The notes under the pieces were generated by a model, which worked only from the letters and a program-made list of their open reading frames with translations, was not told the DNA's origin and ran no database searches. 64,000 nt of DNA, taken from contig CANHGS010000011.1 of NCBI GenBank assembly GCA_947460595.1, positions 47,940-111,939 on the forward strand, written 5' to 3'. Below are positions 46,556 to 54,972 of the stretch, one piece after another. Position 1 is the stretch's first letter. Every line of letters begins with the position of its first letter. Both the position numbers and the translations under genes were made by a program. This DNA is from Bacteroidota bacterium. Lineage in GTDB: Bacteria; Bacteroidota; Bacteroidia; Chitinophagales; Chitinophagaceae.

Positions 46556-48772
46556 TTGAATACAGATTTAAGAAAAATAGAATTTGCAAAAGATGGAGTT
46601 TATAGGACACAAAGTTCTAATGAACCCGTATCCTTTTATCTGTATGCATTAAGTAATAGTATCAAATTTGATTTATTATTGGGATATTTCAGTTCGTCAG
46701 CAATTAATATATTATCATTAGGTTTTGCGACATTTTTATACAATGGGGGCAAAATGAGAATTGTTGCCAACGATGTTCTTTCAGAAAATGATGCTAATGC
46801 GATAAAAAACTCAGAAACAATAAATTCTAATTCAAAGCTTTTAGATTTAAAGAATATTAAATCAATGCGTGAATCTTTGGATGAGTACAATAATCATTTT
46901 TTTAACTGTATTTCATGGTTGATTGCAAACAATAGAATTGAAATTGTTTTAATTAAACCAAAGAATAGTAGAGGGATTGCTCATTATAAGTCAGGTGTTT
47001 TTTATGATGGAATTGGAAATAAGGTACAGTTTAAAGCTTCATGCAATTTCACATATTATGGCTTAGTTGAAAATCTTGAAGAATTAGATGTGAATTTATC
47101 TTGGGAGCAAATTGCAGAATCAAAAATTAAATCTTACGAAGATTACTTCTTAGATGTATTTGATAAAAAATCTGATGTTGTGGATTATATAGATGTAGAA
47201 GATGTTTTAAAAAATATTACAGAAACATTTTCTGTTCAATCTATAGAAAATCTTTTGATTGATGAACAGACTTTAATCGAAAAAAAATCAAAATTACTTA
47301 ACAGTAAAACGTTAAAAAAATCACTTGAAAACGTTTCAGATATTATTGAGAAAATAAATAATGAACCAAAATTTCCAGCAGGCTTCAAGGATGGAGCAAG
47401 GCCATATCAAATAGAAGCATTTAACAAATGGGTGGATAATGATTATTCAGGAATATTTGCAATGGCCACTGGAACAGGAAAAACAATTACAGCATTAAAC
47501 TGCCTTTTAAATCTTCACAAACAAGACGCAACTTACAAAGCGGTAATTTTAGTTCCAACAGTTGCTTTATTACAGCAATGGAAAAAAGAATGTGAAAGTT
47601 TTAACTTTAAAAATATTATCCTAGTATCATCAAAAACGGATTGGTTAAACCAAATTTCAAAAAATAATACACATAATAAGTTTTCCAGTACCTCTTTTAT
47701 TATAATAGTAACGTATGTGACCTTTTCGAAATCCAAGTTTCAGTCAATTTTCAATGATCTGCCAGAAGAAACAATGTTAGTCGGAGATGAGGTACATAAT
47801 ATGGGTTCTCCAAATTTGTTAAAGATTTTACCTAATATCAAATTAAAGAGAAAACTTGGATTGTCTGCTACTCCACATAGGAAGTATGACGAAGAAAGTA
47901 ATGAGACTCTTAATAATTATTTTAGAGACAAGCCGCCATACTTATATGAGTTTTCAATGGAAAGGGCATTACAAGAGGGAAGATTGTGTAATTATACCTA
48001 TACCCCACATTTGGTGCAACTTACGGAAGAAGAGAACAAGGAATATATAAAGTATACTCAAAGGTTAATGCTTTTCTTTGATCAAGACACTAAGAAGTAT
48101 AAAAACTCAAAAGAAGTTACTGATTTATTATTAAAAAGAAAGAATGTTATTAATAAAGCATCTAATAAAATACATTCATTCAGAAAAGTTATTAATCAAG
48201 TTTATGTCGAAAATAGAAATAATTTAAAATACACTTTGGTGTATGTTCCTGAGGGAAGTGAACCCGATTACGGCAACTATGAGGAGTATGTTGAAAATGA
48301 AGATGACAAAAAACTAATCAATGATTATACTAAAATTGTAAGCGAGGTTAATCAAAGCATAATGGTTCGGCAGTATACCTCTCAAACTATAGAACGTAAT
48401 AGAGTAATTGATGATTTTACTAATGGAAAAGTAGATGTTTTAACCTCAATGAAGTGTTTAGACGAAGGTGTTGATATTCCAAGATCTGAGATAGCAATAT
48501 TCTGTGCCAGTTCAGGAAACCCAAGACAATTTATTCAACGAAGAGGAAGAGTATTAAGAAATCACATAGATAAATCAATTGCAAAAATCCACGATTTAGT
48601 TGTAATTCCATTTCAGAGTCATGATGACAAGATAATTGAAGCTGAAAAAAGTATGATTAAAAATGAATTACAACGTGTTATAGATTTTGCCAGCCTATCA
48701 TTAAATAAGATTGATACGTATGAAATACTAAAACCAATACTGGAAAAATATAACATAAACCTTTACAATTAA
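46556..48772 (+). CDS. PLD-like domain plus SF2 helicase (phosphorothioation-type restriction protein), TTG start
   Basis: A 738-residue protein that begins with TTG; the first in-frame Met codon is 66 codons later, inside the PLD-like domain. Residues about 20-200 resemble a phospholipase-D fold, with a single HxK (H143, K145 in AHYKSG) and the ASCNFTYYGL segment. A DEAD-type helicase follows: Q motif ARPYQIEAF, Walker A ATGTGKT (304-310), DEVH (411-414), LSATPHR, motif V DEGVDIPRSEIA and motif VI QFIQRRGRVLR. This PLD-plus-helicase layout is that of the dnd-linked restriction enzyme family (dnd_restrict), which probably acts on unmodified DNA. Confidence 0.8.
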   Translation: MNTDLRKIEFAKDGVYRTQSSNEPVSFYLYALSNSIKFDLLLGYFSSSAINILSLGFATFLYNGGKMRIVANDVLSENDANAIKNSETINSNSKLLDLKNIKSMRESLDEYNNHFFNCISWLIANNRIEIVLIKPKNSRGIAHYKSGVFYDGIGNKVQFKASCNFTYYGLVENLEELDVNLSWEQIAESKIKSYEDYFLDVFDKKSDVVDYIDVEDVLKNITETFSVQSIENLLIDEQTLIEKKSKLLNSKTLKKSLENVSDIIEKINNEPKFPAGFKDGARPYQIEAFNKWVDNDYSGIFAMATGTGKTITALNCLLNLHKQDATYKAVILVPTVALLQQWKKECESFNFKNIILVSSKTDWLNQISKNNTHNKFSSTSFIIIVTYVTFSKSKFQSIFNDLPEETMLVGDEVHNMGSPNLLKILPNIKLKRKLGLSATPHRKYDEESNETLNNYFRDKPPYLYEFSMERALQEGRLCNYTYTPHLVQLTEEENKEYIKYTQRLMLFFDQDTKKYKNSKEVTDLLLKRKNVINKASNKIHSFRKVINQVYVENRNNLKYTLVYVPEGSEPDYGNYEEYVENEDDKKLINDYTKIVSEVNQSIMVRQYTSQTIERNRVIDDFTNGKVDVLTSMKCLDEGVDIPRSEIAIFCASSGNPRQFIQRRGRVLRNHIDKSIAKIHDLVVIPFQSHDDKIIEAEKSMIKNELQRVIDFASLSLNKIDTYEILKPILEKYNINLYN

Positions 48773-48783
48773 ATTGATATTTT

Positions 48784-49011
48784 ATGTCAAATGAATTACT
48801 CAACAGTTTTTTAGATCATGAACTTTTACAAGATAAGTACAGGGTTCAAAAAAAAGATTTGCCAAATAATTTAAAGGATGCTCTAAAATCTGAAAATTCA
48901 GTTGTTAATTCAATTGCAATGATTGTACAGACGATACAGTCAGATTCAAATATTACAGATAAAGCTTTAAAAACAAAAGTGTCACAACATTTAAATGAAT
49001 ATTCTTTATGA
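48784..49011 (+). CDS. Small uncharacterised protein of the phosphorothioation-type operon
   Basis: A 75-residue mostly helical protein placed between the helicase and the Rad50-like ATPase. It starts 11 bases after the helicase stop and its stop overlaps the next start by 4 bases (ATGA), so it is very likely translated. I recognise no family. Its fixed place and coupling suggest a subunit or adaptor of the DndD-like ATPase. Confidence 0.65.
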   Translation: MSNELLNSFLDHELLQDKYRVQKKDLPNNLKDALKSENSVVNSIAMIVQTIQSDSNITDKALKTKVSQHLNEYSL

Positions 49012-51161
49012 TAATTAAAAAAGTCACAATTGAGAATTTCCTTTGCTACTATGGCATCAAAGAATTTGAATTTTCCAAGGGTTTAAATATCATTCTTGGT
49101 GAAAATGGTGAAGGAAAAACTAAGTTTTTCGATGCTATCGAATGGTTATTAAATACCTCTTATAGTTCAAACGAAATTACCTTAATTTCTCAAAAAGCTC
49201 TAACTGAAGTAACAGGCAGAGAATCATTTCAGGTATCAGTAAAATTAACATGTGAACATGATGATGAAATTGTATACATAACACGTCAATTCAGAGTTAG
49301 TAAGTTAAAAGATGAAAGTGTAGAGACTACTAAATCAATTTTGGAGGGTGTAAAAGAATCACGAACCGGGGAAAGAGATATAGTTGACGGCAAACAATGG
49401 TTAGATATTGTATTCCCCCCTGAAATTAGAAGATACTCAATGTTTAAAGGTGAGAGTTCATTAAATATCTTAAAGGAAGATGCCTCTCTTTCGAATTTAA
49501 TCAATTTATTTTCAGATGCAAAAAATTATGACAAATATGCATCTAAAATCGAGTTTTTAAGAGTAGAAGCTGAGAGAGAAGTAAGTGAGAATACTCGTAT
49601 TAATACAAAAAAGAAAGCTGAATTTGAAAGCTTGGAAAAGCAAATTATTCTAGCTCAGCAGAAAAAATCTCAAATTGAGGAACAATTAGATAGACTCGAA
49701 CAGAATACAAATACTACTATTGAGCTTGTAAAAGAGGCCGAAAAGTTTGTTGTAAATGCTACCGCATTAGAAAATATAAATAAGCGCATAGATATTCTTA
49801 ATGAAAGAAAACAAAAAAATGATGCTAAAATCGAAGAAAATTATACTACTTCACTTTTAGATGATTTTTGGATTTTGATGCATTTTGAACCTATTCATAA
49901 TGAGTTTTCAAGAAAAATACAAGAATCAGAAATTGCCAAAAGACAATTACAACAAGAATTTGATATATCTAAGGGAGAGACTAAAGGGAGGAGAATATTA
50001 CAGGCGAAATTGATGAACAATTCTAGTCCGCTTCCTATTGGAGTACCGAATAAAGCCGTAATGGTTGAGATGCTGAAAGATGAAATATGTAAAGTCTGTA
50101 ATCGTGAAGCAAAGGAAGGTACCGAGGCTTATCAATACATGGAAAATAACTTAAAACAATTTTTGACATCTTTAGAACCCGAAAAAAATATCGAAGAAGA
50201 TGAAGTTATTTTTAAAAATAATTACCTGAAAAGTTTAGTAAACATGTCAACTAATCATGACACATCCATCTTAAAGTTTAGATCAGTTATACCTGAAATT
50301 CAGGACAAATTTGATTTCAATAAAAGTAGAGAAGAAGATTCAGTTAGATTTCAAGAACAAATTGATAAAGAAAAACTTGAAAGGACTAAGATCTTAGGTG
50401 ATTCATCCTTGGGTGAAGATCGATTATTAGATGTAATAAAAAATTATAATCAGTGGCAGACAGATATTATTAACGCAAATAGAAGTAAGGTAACCGTAGA
50501 ATATCAATATAAAGAAGCTTCTGAGAGTTTATCTTCAAAAATAGAACTAAGAGACAAAATTGGCGAACAATCTGCCAATAACTATCTAATTAAGAAAAGA
50601 GACTTATTAAAAGACATAGAAAAGATTTTTAAAGAAACTAAAGAGAGAAAATTTGATGAATTTTTGAAAAAATTAGAAGACAAATCAAATGAAATATTAG
50701 CGAAAATTAACGTTGATGCATTTTTGGGTAAAATCATCTTCATAAAAAAGAGGTCTACAACAAATCATACTGGAATTAACGTAGAGCTTGTTCAGTCTGA
50801 CGGGACACCTTTTATTTCACCAAATCAATCTTTAGAAACATCAATGCATATTGCCGTTCTATTTGCAATTTCAAATCTTGCTGCAGGGAAAAAATTGGAA
50901 GAATATCCACTAATCTTTGATGCCCCAACTTCCTCATTTGGGGAGTCTAAAACCTCTACATTTTTGAATTTACTTCATAATAATACAAATCAAAAAATAC
51001 TCTTATTGAAAGATTTTGTTGCAAAAAATGACGATAATAAACTTACAATAAAAAAAGAATTTGACTTAGTAAAAAGAAATAAAGCATTCTGGGTTAGATT
51101 AGATAGACCATTTGATAATGGAAAATTAAGCACAATTAACACATTAGTTTCTGAAATTTAA
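49008..51161 (+). CDS. DndD/Rad50-like SMC ATPase with CxxC zinc-hook
   Basis: A 717-residue SMC-type ATPase. The N-terminal head has Walker A GENGEGKT (31-38), a coiled coil covers about 180-350 and 400-560, and a CxxC (C361, C364, in EICKVCNREA) sits between the two arms as in the Rad50 zinc hook. The C-terminal head holds the signature-like PNQSLETSMHIAVLFA and Walker B YPLIFDAPTSSFG with D638. DndD belongs to this class and works with DndC in phosphorothioation. Fits DndD by neighbourhood and length, though a general SbcC-like helper is the alternative. Confidence 0.78.
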   Translation: MIIKKVTIENFLCYYGIKEFEFSKGLNIILGENGEGKTKFFDAIEWLLNTSYSSNEITLISQKALTEVTGRESFQVSVKLTCEHDDEIVYITRQFRVSKLKDESVETTKSILEGVKESRTGERDIVDGKQWLDIVFPPEIRRYSMFKGESSLNILKEDASLSNLINLFSDAKNYDKYASKIEFLRVEAEREVSENTRINTKKKAEFESLEKQIILAQQKKSQIEEQLDRLEQNTNTTIELVKEAEKFVVNATALENINKRIDILNERKQKNDAKIEENYTTSLLDDFWILMHFEPIHNEFSRKIQESEIAKRQLQQEFDISKGETKGRRILQAKLMNNSSPLPIGVPNKAVMVEMLKDEICKVCNREAKEGTEAYQYMENNLKQFLTSLEPEKNIEEDEVIFKNNYLKSLVNMSTNHDTSILKFRSVIPEIQDKFDFNKSREEDSVRFQEQIDKEKLERTKILGDSSLGEDRLLDVIKNYNQWQTDIINANRSKVTVEYQYKEASESLSSKIELRDKIGEQSANNYLIKKRDLLKDIEKIFKETKERKFDEFLKKLEDKSNEILAKINVDAFLGKIIFIKKRSTTNHTGINVELVQSDGTPFISPNQSLETSMHIAVLFAISNLAAGKKLEEYPLIFDAPTSSFGESKTSTFLNLLHNNTNQKILLLKDFVAKNDDNKLTIKKEFDLVKRNKAFWVRLDRPFDNGKLSTINTLVSEI

Positions 51162-51165
51162 TACT

Positions 51166-51684
51166 ATGGAAAATCTATTTGAATCATTTAGATCGAAAAT
51201 ACCCAATTTTAATGCAGATTATAAAGTAGATGTATTCGAAAAACTCTCTTTATACGGAGGTGGTACAGATGAAAGAAGGGATAGTAGAGGTAAATACTTT
51301 GAGACAGGGTATGAACTTTATATATATGCTTTTTTTCTTGGTCTTTACCGAAATGAATTTGTTACAATACCTGAAAAAGCAAAAAAAGAAAACTTTAGAG
51401 TACCAATTAAAGATTGGGGTAATAAATCTGGTAAAATATTACGAAAAGACTTCAGTCAAATGCAGGAATATATATTTTCTGCATTAATCGCTAAAACTGA
51501 AATTGATTTTATAGCATTAGAAAAAGGTGAAATCGAAGAAGATGTTGTAATTAAAAATATCATCCATCAGTTTGAATGCTTTACAAATGGCGGATTAATT
51601 TATTTAAAAAATAAATATGAAGAACATCCTGCATATTTCATGAGAGCATCATATCTTTTAGATTTAATTAAAGAATCCATCTAA
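51166..51684 (+). CDS. Uncharacterised protein, last gene of the phosphorothioation-type operon
   Basis: A 172-residue soluble protein. The segment ETGYELYIYAFFLGLYRNEF at about 47-66 and the C-terminal HQFECFTNGGLIYLKNKYEE at about 127-146 recall the layout of small dnd-system-associated proteins (dnd-associated protein 4-type), from memory of the pattern only. It does not look like canonical DndE, which is shorter. It begins 4 bases after the DndD-like stop and closes the operon. Confidence 0.6.
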   Translation: MENLFESFRSKIPNFNADYKVDVFEKLSLYGGGTDERRDSRGKYFETGYELYIYAFFLGLYRNEFVTIPEKAKKENFRVPIKDWGNKSGKILRKDFSQMQEYIFSALIAKTEIDFIALEKGEIEEDVVIKNIIHQFECFTNGGLIYLKNKYEEHPAYFMRASYLLDLIKESI

Positions 51685-52946
51685 AATTATATTGTTAAAC
51701 TTTTTGTCGTAAACCCATCTTAGGTTTTAATTCTATTCATATACCTGGCTTCCGACAAGCTTGTGGACTATAATTCCTGTTCCATTATTCCCTATCCCCA
51801 ATTCCTGTATTATGAAATACCAACCTCCCACCAGAATATTGTCTTTGTGGAATTCTTAAGAGATCGACCTCTTTGTGAATATCATCCATTTTTTAAAAAA
51901 AACAGATGACCCGTAATACAAACTTGTAATATTTATTAATAAAGAATAATGTTCAAAAAAGAAAAAAATTGAATGTTATAAAATTTTACTAACTGAAATA
52001 CAAGTTAAAAACCTAATAAAAATTTATATAAAAGTAATTTAAATGGGTAATAATTTAATTGAATTCACAGACGAAAGAGGTATCTATATCTATTTGGTTC
52101 CGCACATATCTGAGAGACATCTCGCTAAAATTGTATACAACTTACCCCAGTTCAAATAATGAGAACGGTTGAGAGGTTTCAAAGTTGTCGCACCTTAATG
52201 TTGTAGATACATGGAATGGCCAACAAGGCGTGATACTTTGACTAAACTCAAATAGTTGCCCATTTTCAAATCCCTTTCTAATCGACCCCACTACTCACGA
52301 TTTTCGAAGCAATTGACTAAAACAGTTTCCAATATACTTAACCTCATACACCTTCATAATACCCTTTAAAATTCGATTGAAACATTGTATCGTCATTGGT
52401 TCGAGTCCTCTCCCTTTCTGTGAGGAAAGTATAAAATGAAATGTATATGGAATGAACTGATGAATTACCGAATCCAGTACTTCTTTTAATTTGGTAAACA
52501 TGATAAGGATACGTTCCTTGTTTGTTTAATTTTCAATACGGATAAAACATTCGCCAACTTGTAAACCAATTAGATCCTACCATTTAAGATTGAGGTTATC
52601 GATTACTCGCATCCCACGACGAACCCAATGGATATCATTAATAGGTCCCTTGAATTGGTTAAACTTTTTTGAGATTGAAAATCTCGGAATAAACGTGATT
52701 CTAAATTGATGACAACGTCCCAGTCGATTGAGTAGGTTGATATTTTTGATTTTTAGCTCCCTTTTCAAGTACATTTTTGGTACAGGGCTAAAATATTCGT
52801 CTGTACCAAATCTGCCGCCTAGGTGAACTTTAATTAGCGCAGTTTTAGCACTTCAATTATAAAGCGTTGAAAATTAACTAGAATGAAAAATGAGAAAGTT
52901 CACCTATTTATAATATTGAACGTTTAGTATTAAATTTGTAACAGAT
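51685..52946. other. 1.26-kb gap with a decayed minus-strand gene
   Basis: No intact gene is visible. The right half contains the pseudogene entered at 52142-52852. On the left a 38-codon plus-strand frame (52042-52158) has an ATG but no known motif, and I do not accept it as a gene. No terminator-like hairpin was found after the operon. Confidence 0.5.
52142..52852 (-). pseudogene. Decayed coding region with three in-frame stops, unknown family
   Basis: One frame on the minus strand stays readable for 237 codons, from after a TGA at 52853 to a TAA at 52142, interrupted only by TAG at 52577, a TAA between 52501 and 52577, and TGA at 52295. In such AT-rich DNA far more stops would be expected by chance. 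Segments look coding, for example GRFGTDEYFSPVPKMYL at the start and FHVSTTLRCDNFETSQPFSL at the end. I do not recognise the family. Confidence 0.4.
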
Positions 52947-53462
52947 ATGGAATTCGAAAAGTATTATAATACACTTTTTAGGACACATTTTAATCAATTT
53001 GTGATTCAAATACCTGATGCTAGTAAATATCACGACGATAGTTTAAGAAAGGAAATAATAACAATTCAAAGAGAAAGATTAACTAACAAATATGATTATT
53101 TAAATTTTTTAAGTACCCAGGAATATGAAAATTTTATAATAGCGTTATTTTTTACTATTCTGGTTGATATGGTCTGTTATAAACATCATAAGACCTATTA
53201 TAAGCAATTCCAATTACTTACAAAATATCCAAAATTTATTGGTGATTGTCCAGGAGGATGCAGATTCCATCTAGAACCATATGAATTATTTGACGTTATA
53301 AATTACAAATTTGACTACAAAAGAATTATAATTGAAGCTACTCCAACAATGCAAATTGAAATTTCAAGTTTTTTTAGAGATTATCTACCTGATATTGATG
53401 GTGAAACATTTTGGATTCAATGCAAACAGAATTTCCCAAATTTAAATCACATCGAGCTTTAA
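52947..53462 (+). CDS. Uncharacterised protein, upstream partner of HEPN-like gene
   Basis: A 171-residue soluble protein without a recognisable domain. It carries a conserved-looking CPGGCRFHLEPYELFD segment near residues 103-118, where two Cys and a His could bind metal, and is rich in Tyr and Phe. It lies 29 bases before the HEPN-like gene on the same strand. The pairing suggests a two-gene toxin-antitoxin or defence module, but no function can be assigned. Confidence 0.6.
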   Translation: MEFEKYYNTLFRTHFNQFVIQIPDASKYHDDSLRKEIITIQRERLTNKYDYLNFLSTQEYENFIIALFFTILVDMVCYKHHKTYYKQFQLLTKYPKFIGDCPGGCRFHLEPYELFDVINYKFDYKRIIIEATPTMQIEISSFFRDYLPDIDGETFWIQCKQNFPNLNHIEL

Positions 53463-53491
53463 AAATTCAATTAGGACGAAAATAAATATTT

Positions 53492-54028
53492 ATGAGAGAT
53501 CAAATAATGATTGACTGGTTCAAAAAAGGAGAGATTTCCAAAAACAACAATAACGCTTTCGAAGCGTTTATTTACTTATGGATTTCATGGGTAATAGGCT
53601 GCAGAATTTTTATTTCATACAATATTCATGTAGACGAAAGGGCAAATAATACTGATAGGGAAGATATACTATTATGGTGTGAAATGAATTCCATCTTTGT
53701 TGTACAAACAATTGAAGCAAATTATACTAGTTTAGAATTGTTAGGTAAAAGAAGAGGTGCTAGGTATGGCGATCCGATAATTGATGCTAATCAAAAATTA
53801 ACAGGATATTTTTCAAAATTAAGTATGTATTTTAAAAACACGTATACTTATAAAAAAGACGTTGAACTTGCAAATCATTTCGGTGAACTCTTAAATAAAA
53901 TTAGAAACAATCTTTTTCACGGTGATAAATCGTATAATGATAAGAATGATCTTGAATTAATTCAATCAATATTGCCTACACTTTATGAGTTTGCAAAAGA
54001 ATCAATTGAATATTCTAGGTCAGTATAA
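53492..54028 (+). CDS. HEPN-like domain protein (putative RNase)
   Basis: A 178-residue all-helical protein with the C-terminal Rx4H motif IRNNLFHGDKSYNDKND at about 143-159. This R-polar-x3-H pattern at the end of a helix is the catalytic signature of HEPN RNases, which often act as toxins in defence islands. The rest is a set of amphipathic helices. It follows the uncharacterised gene at 52947 and ends 1 base before the convergent GGCT-like gene. The HEPN call is moderately sure; RNase activity is inference. Confidence 0.6.
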   Translation: MRDQIMIDWFKKGEISKNNNNAFEAFIYLWISWVIGCRIFISYNIHVDERANNTDREDILLWCEMNSIFVVQTIEANYTSLELLGKRRGARYGDPIIDANQKLTGYFSKLSMYFKNTYTYKKDVELANHFGELLNKIRNNLFHGDKSYNDKNDLELIQSILPTLYEFAKESIEYSRSV

Positions 54029-54029
54029 A

Positions 54030-54911
54030 TTAATACATTTTATAAAAATCTATCGTGAATATTTTGTATGCTTTATATAATACAGCTTGGCAAATACCAT
54101 TAGGATTGTTATCATTTGGGTTATTTTCTAAATATTCTAAAGCAGCTAATCCAAACTCATGTAAAACGTAATGTTTATTAGTATAATCTACTTGCCAAGC
54201 TACCGAGTCATCATTATATAAAGCATTAACTAACCAACTTAATTCACGAAAGTGTGAAGTAAGCACTACTAAGTCTAGTGGATAATCATTATTTAATTGC
54301 ACTTTTCTAGCTTCATTACCTGTAATTACTAAATTTGCTCCGCCCCATTCTTTTTGATTTTTAATTGTTTTAGGGTAATTTCCTGCACTTAAAATGGATT
54401 GATATTCTAAAAAAGTGTCTATTGCTTTTTCAAGTTTTTCGTTATAATTTTTTATTCCAAATTTATATAGCATCTTTTGGTATTCTATTGGGAATGCATG
54501 TTCAAAAGCAGCATCTTGTAATATTTTAAGATATTTTATCGATGGTGGTATTGTAATTGGCGATTTGTTCACTACGGTATATGCTATGGCGGTAACTTGT
54601 TCTGTCTGTCTAATTTTTACATTATTATTTATGATGTTACAGCTAAAATTGCTTCTTGTGTAAGTTCTTGGATAGCCTTCCTTCGTGTCAAGTGAGACAA
54701 GGTCATCTTCTGTTAAATTATAAAAAACCCCCCATACCGTATCATCCTCACTATGTATAATATCTGCAACGCCGCCTTCGCGGATTTGTGACATTCTTGT
54801 AAAATCAATTTTATAATTTTTTATAAAACCGTATCCCAAATATTTGCTATTAGGACACCTTTCCCTCATTTGTTCAGAGCTCATATTAGAGCCATATGCA
54901 AAATAAACCAT
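54030..54911 (-). CDS. Gamma-glutamylcyclotransferase-like (AIG2-like) protein
   Basis: A 293-residue protein. The N-terminal half (about 1-115) has the cyclotransferase start YFAYGSNMSSEQM and the WGVFYNLTEDDLVSLDTKEGYPRTYTR block with the catalytic-site Glu. Such folds cyclise gamma-glutamyl compounds or act on related amides. The C-terminal half (about 130-290) is an extension without a known fold, unusual for the family. It faces the WYL regulator gene and converges with the HEPN-like gene. The substrate is unknown. Confidence 0.7.
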   Translation of the reverse strand: MVYFAYGSNMSSEQMRERCPNSKYLGYGFIKNYKIDFTRMSQIREGGVADIIHSEDDTVWGVFYNLTEDDLVSLDTKEGYPRTYTRSNFSCNIINNNVKIRQTEQVTAIAYTVVNKSPITIPPSIKYLKILQDAAFEHAFPIEYQKMLYKFGIKNYNEKLEKAIDTFLEYQSILSAGNYPKTIKNQKEWGGANLVITGNEARKVQLNNDYPLDLVVLTSHFRELSWLVNALYNDDSVAWQVDYTNKHYVLHEFGLAALEYLENNPNDNNPNGICQAVLYKAYKIFTIDFYKMY

Positions 54912-54972
54912 CTTTTAATTATTTATTATGAAATTTTTAATCGTATTGCTGAAGTTACAAAGTGATTATGAT

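Noticed and set aside
52042..52158. 38-codon plus-strand frame MGNNLIEFTDERG
   Set aside because: It starts well, but is short, isolated and lacks homologous copies in the window.
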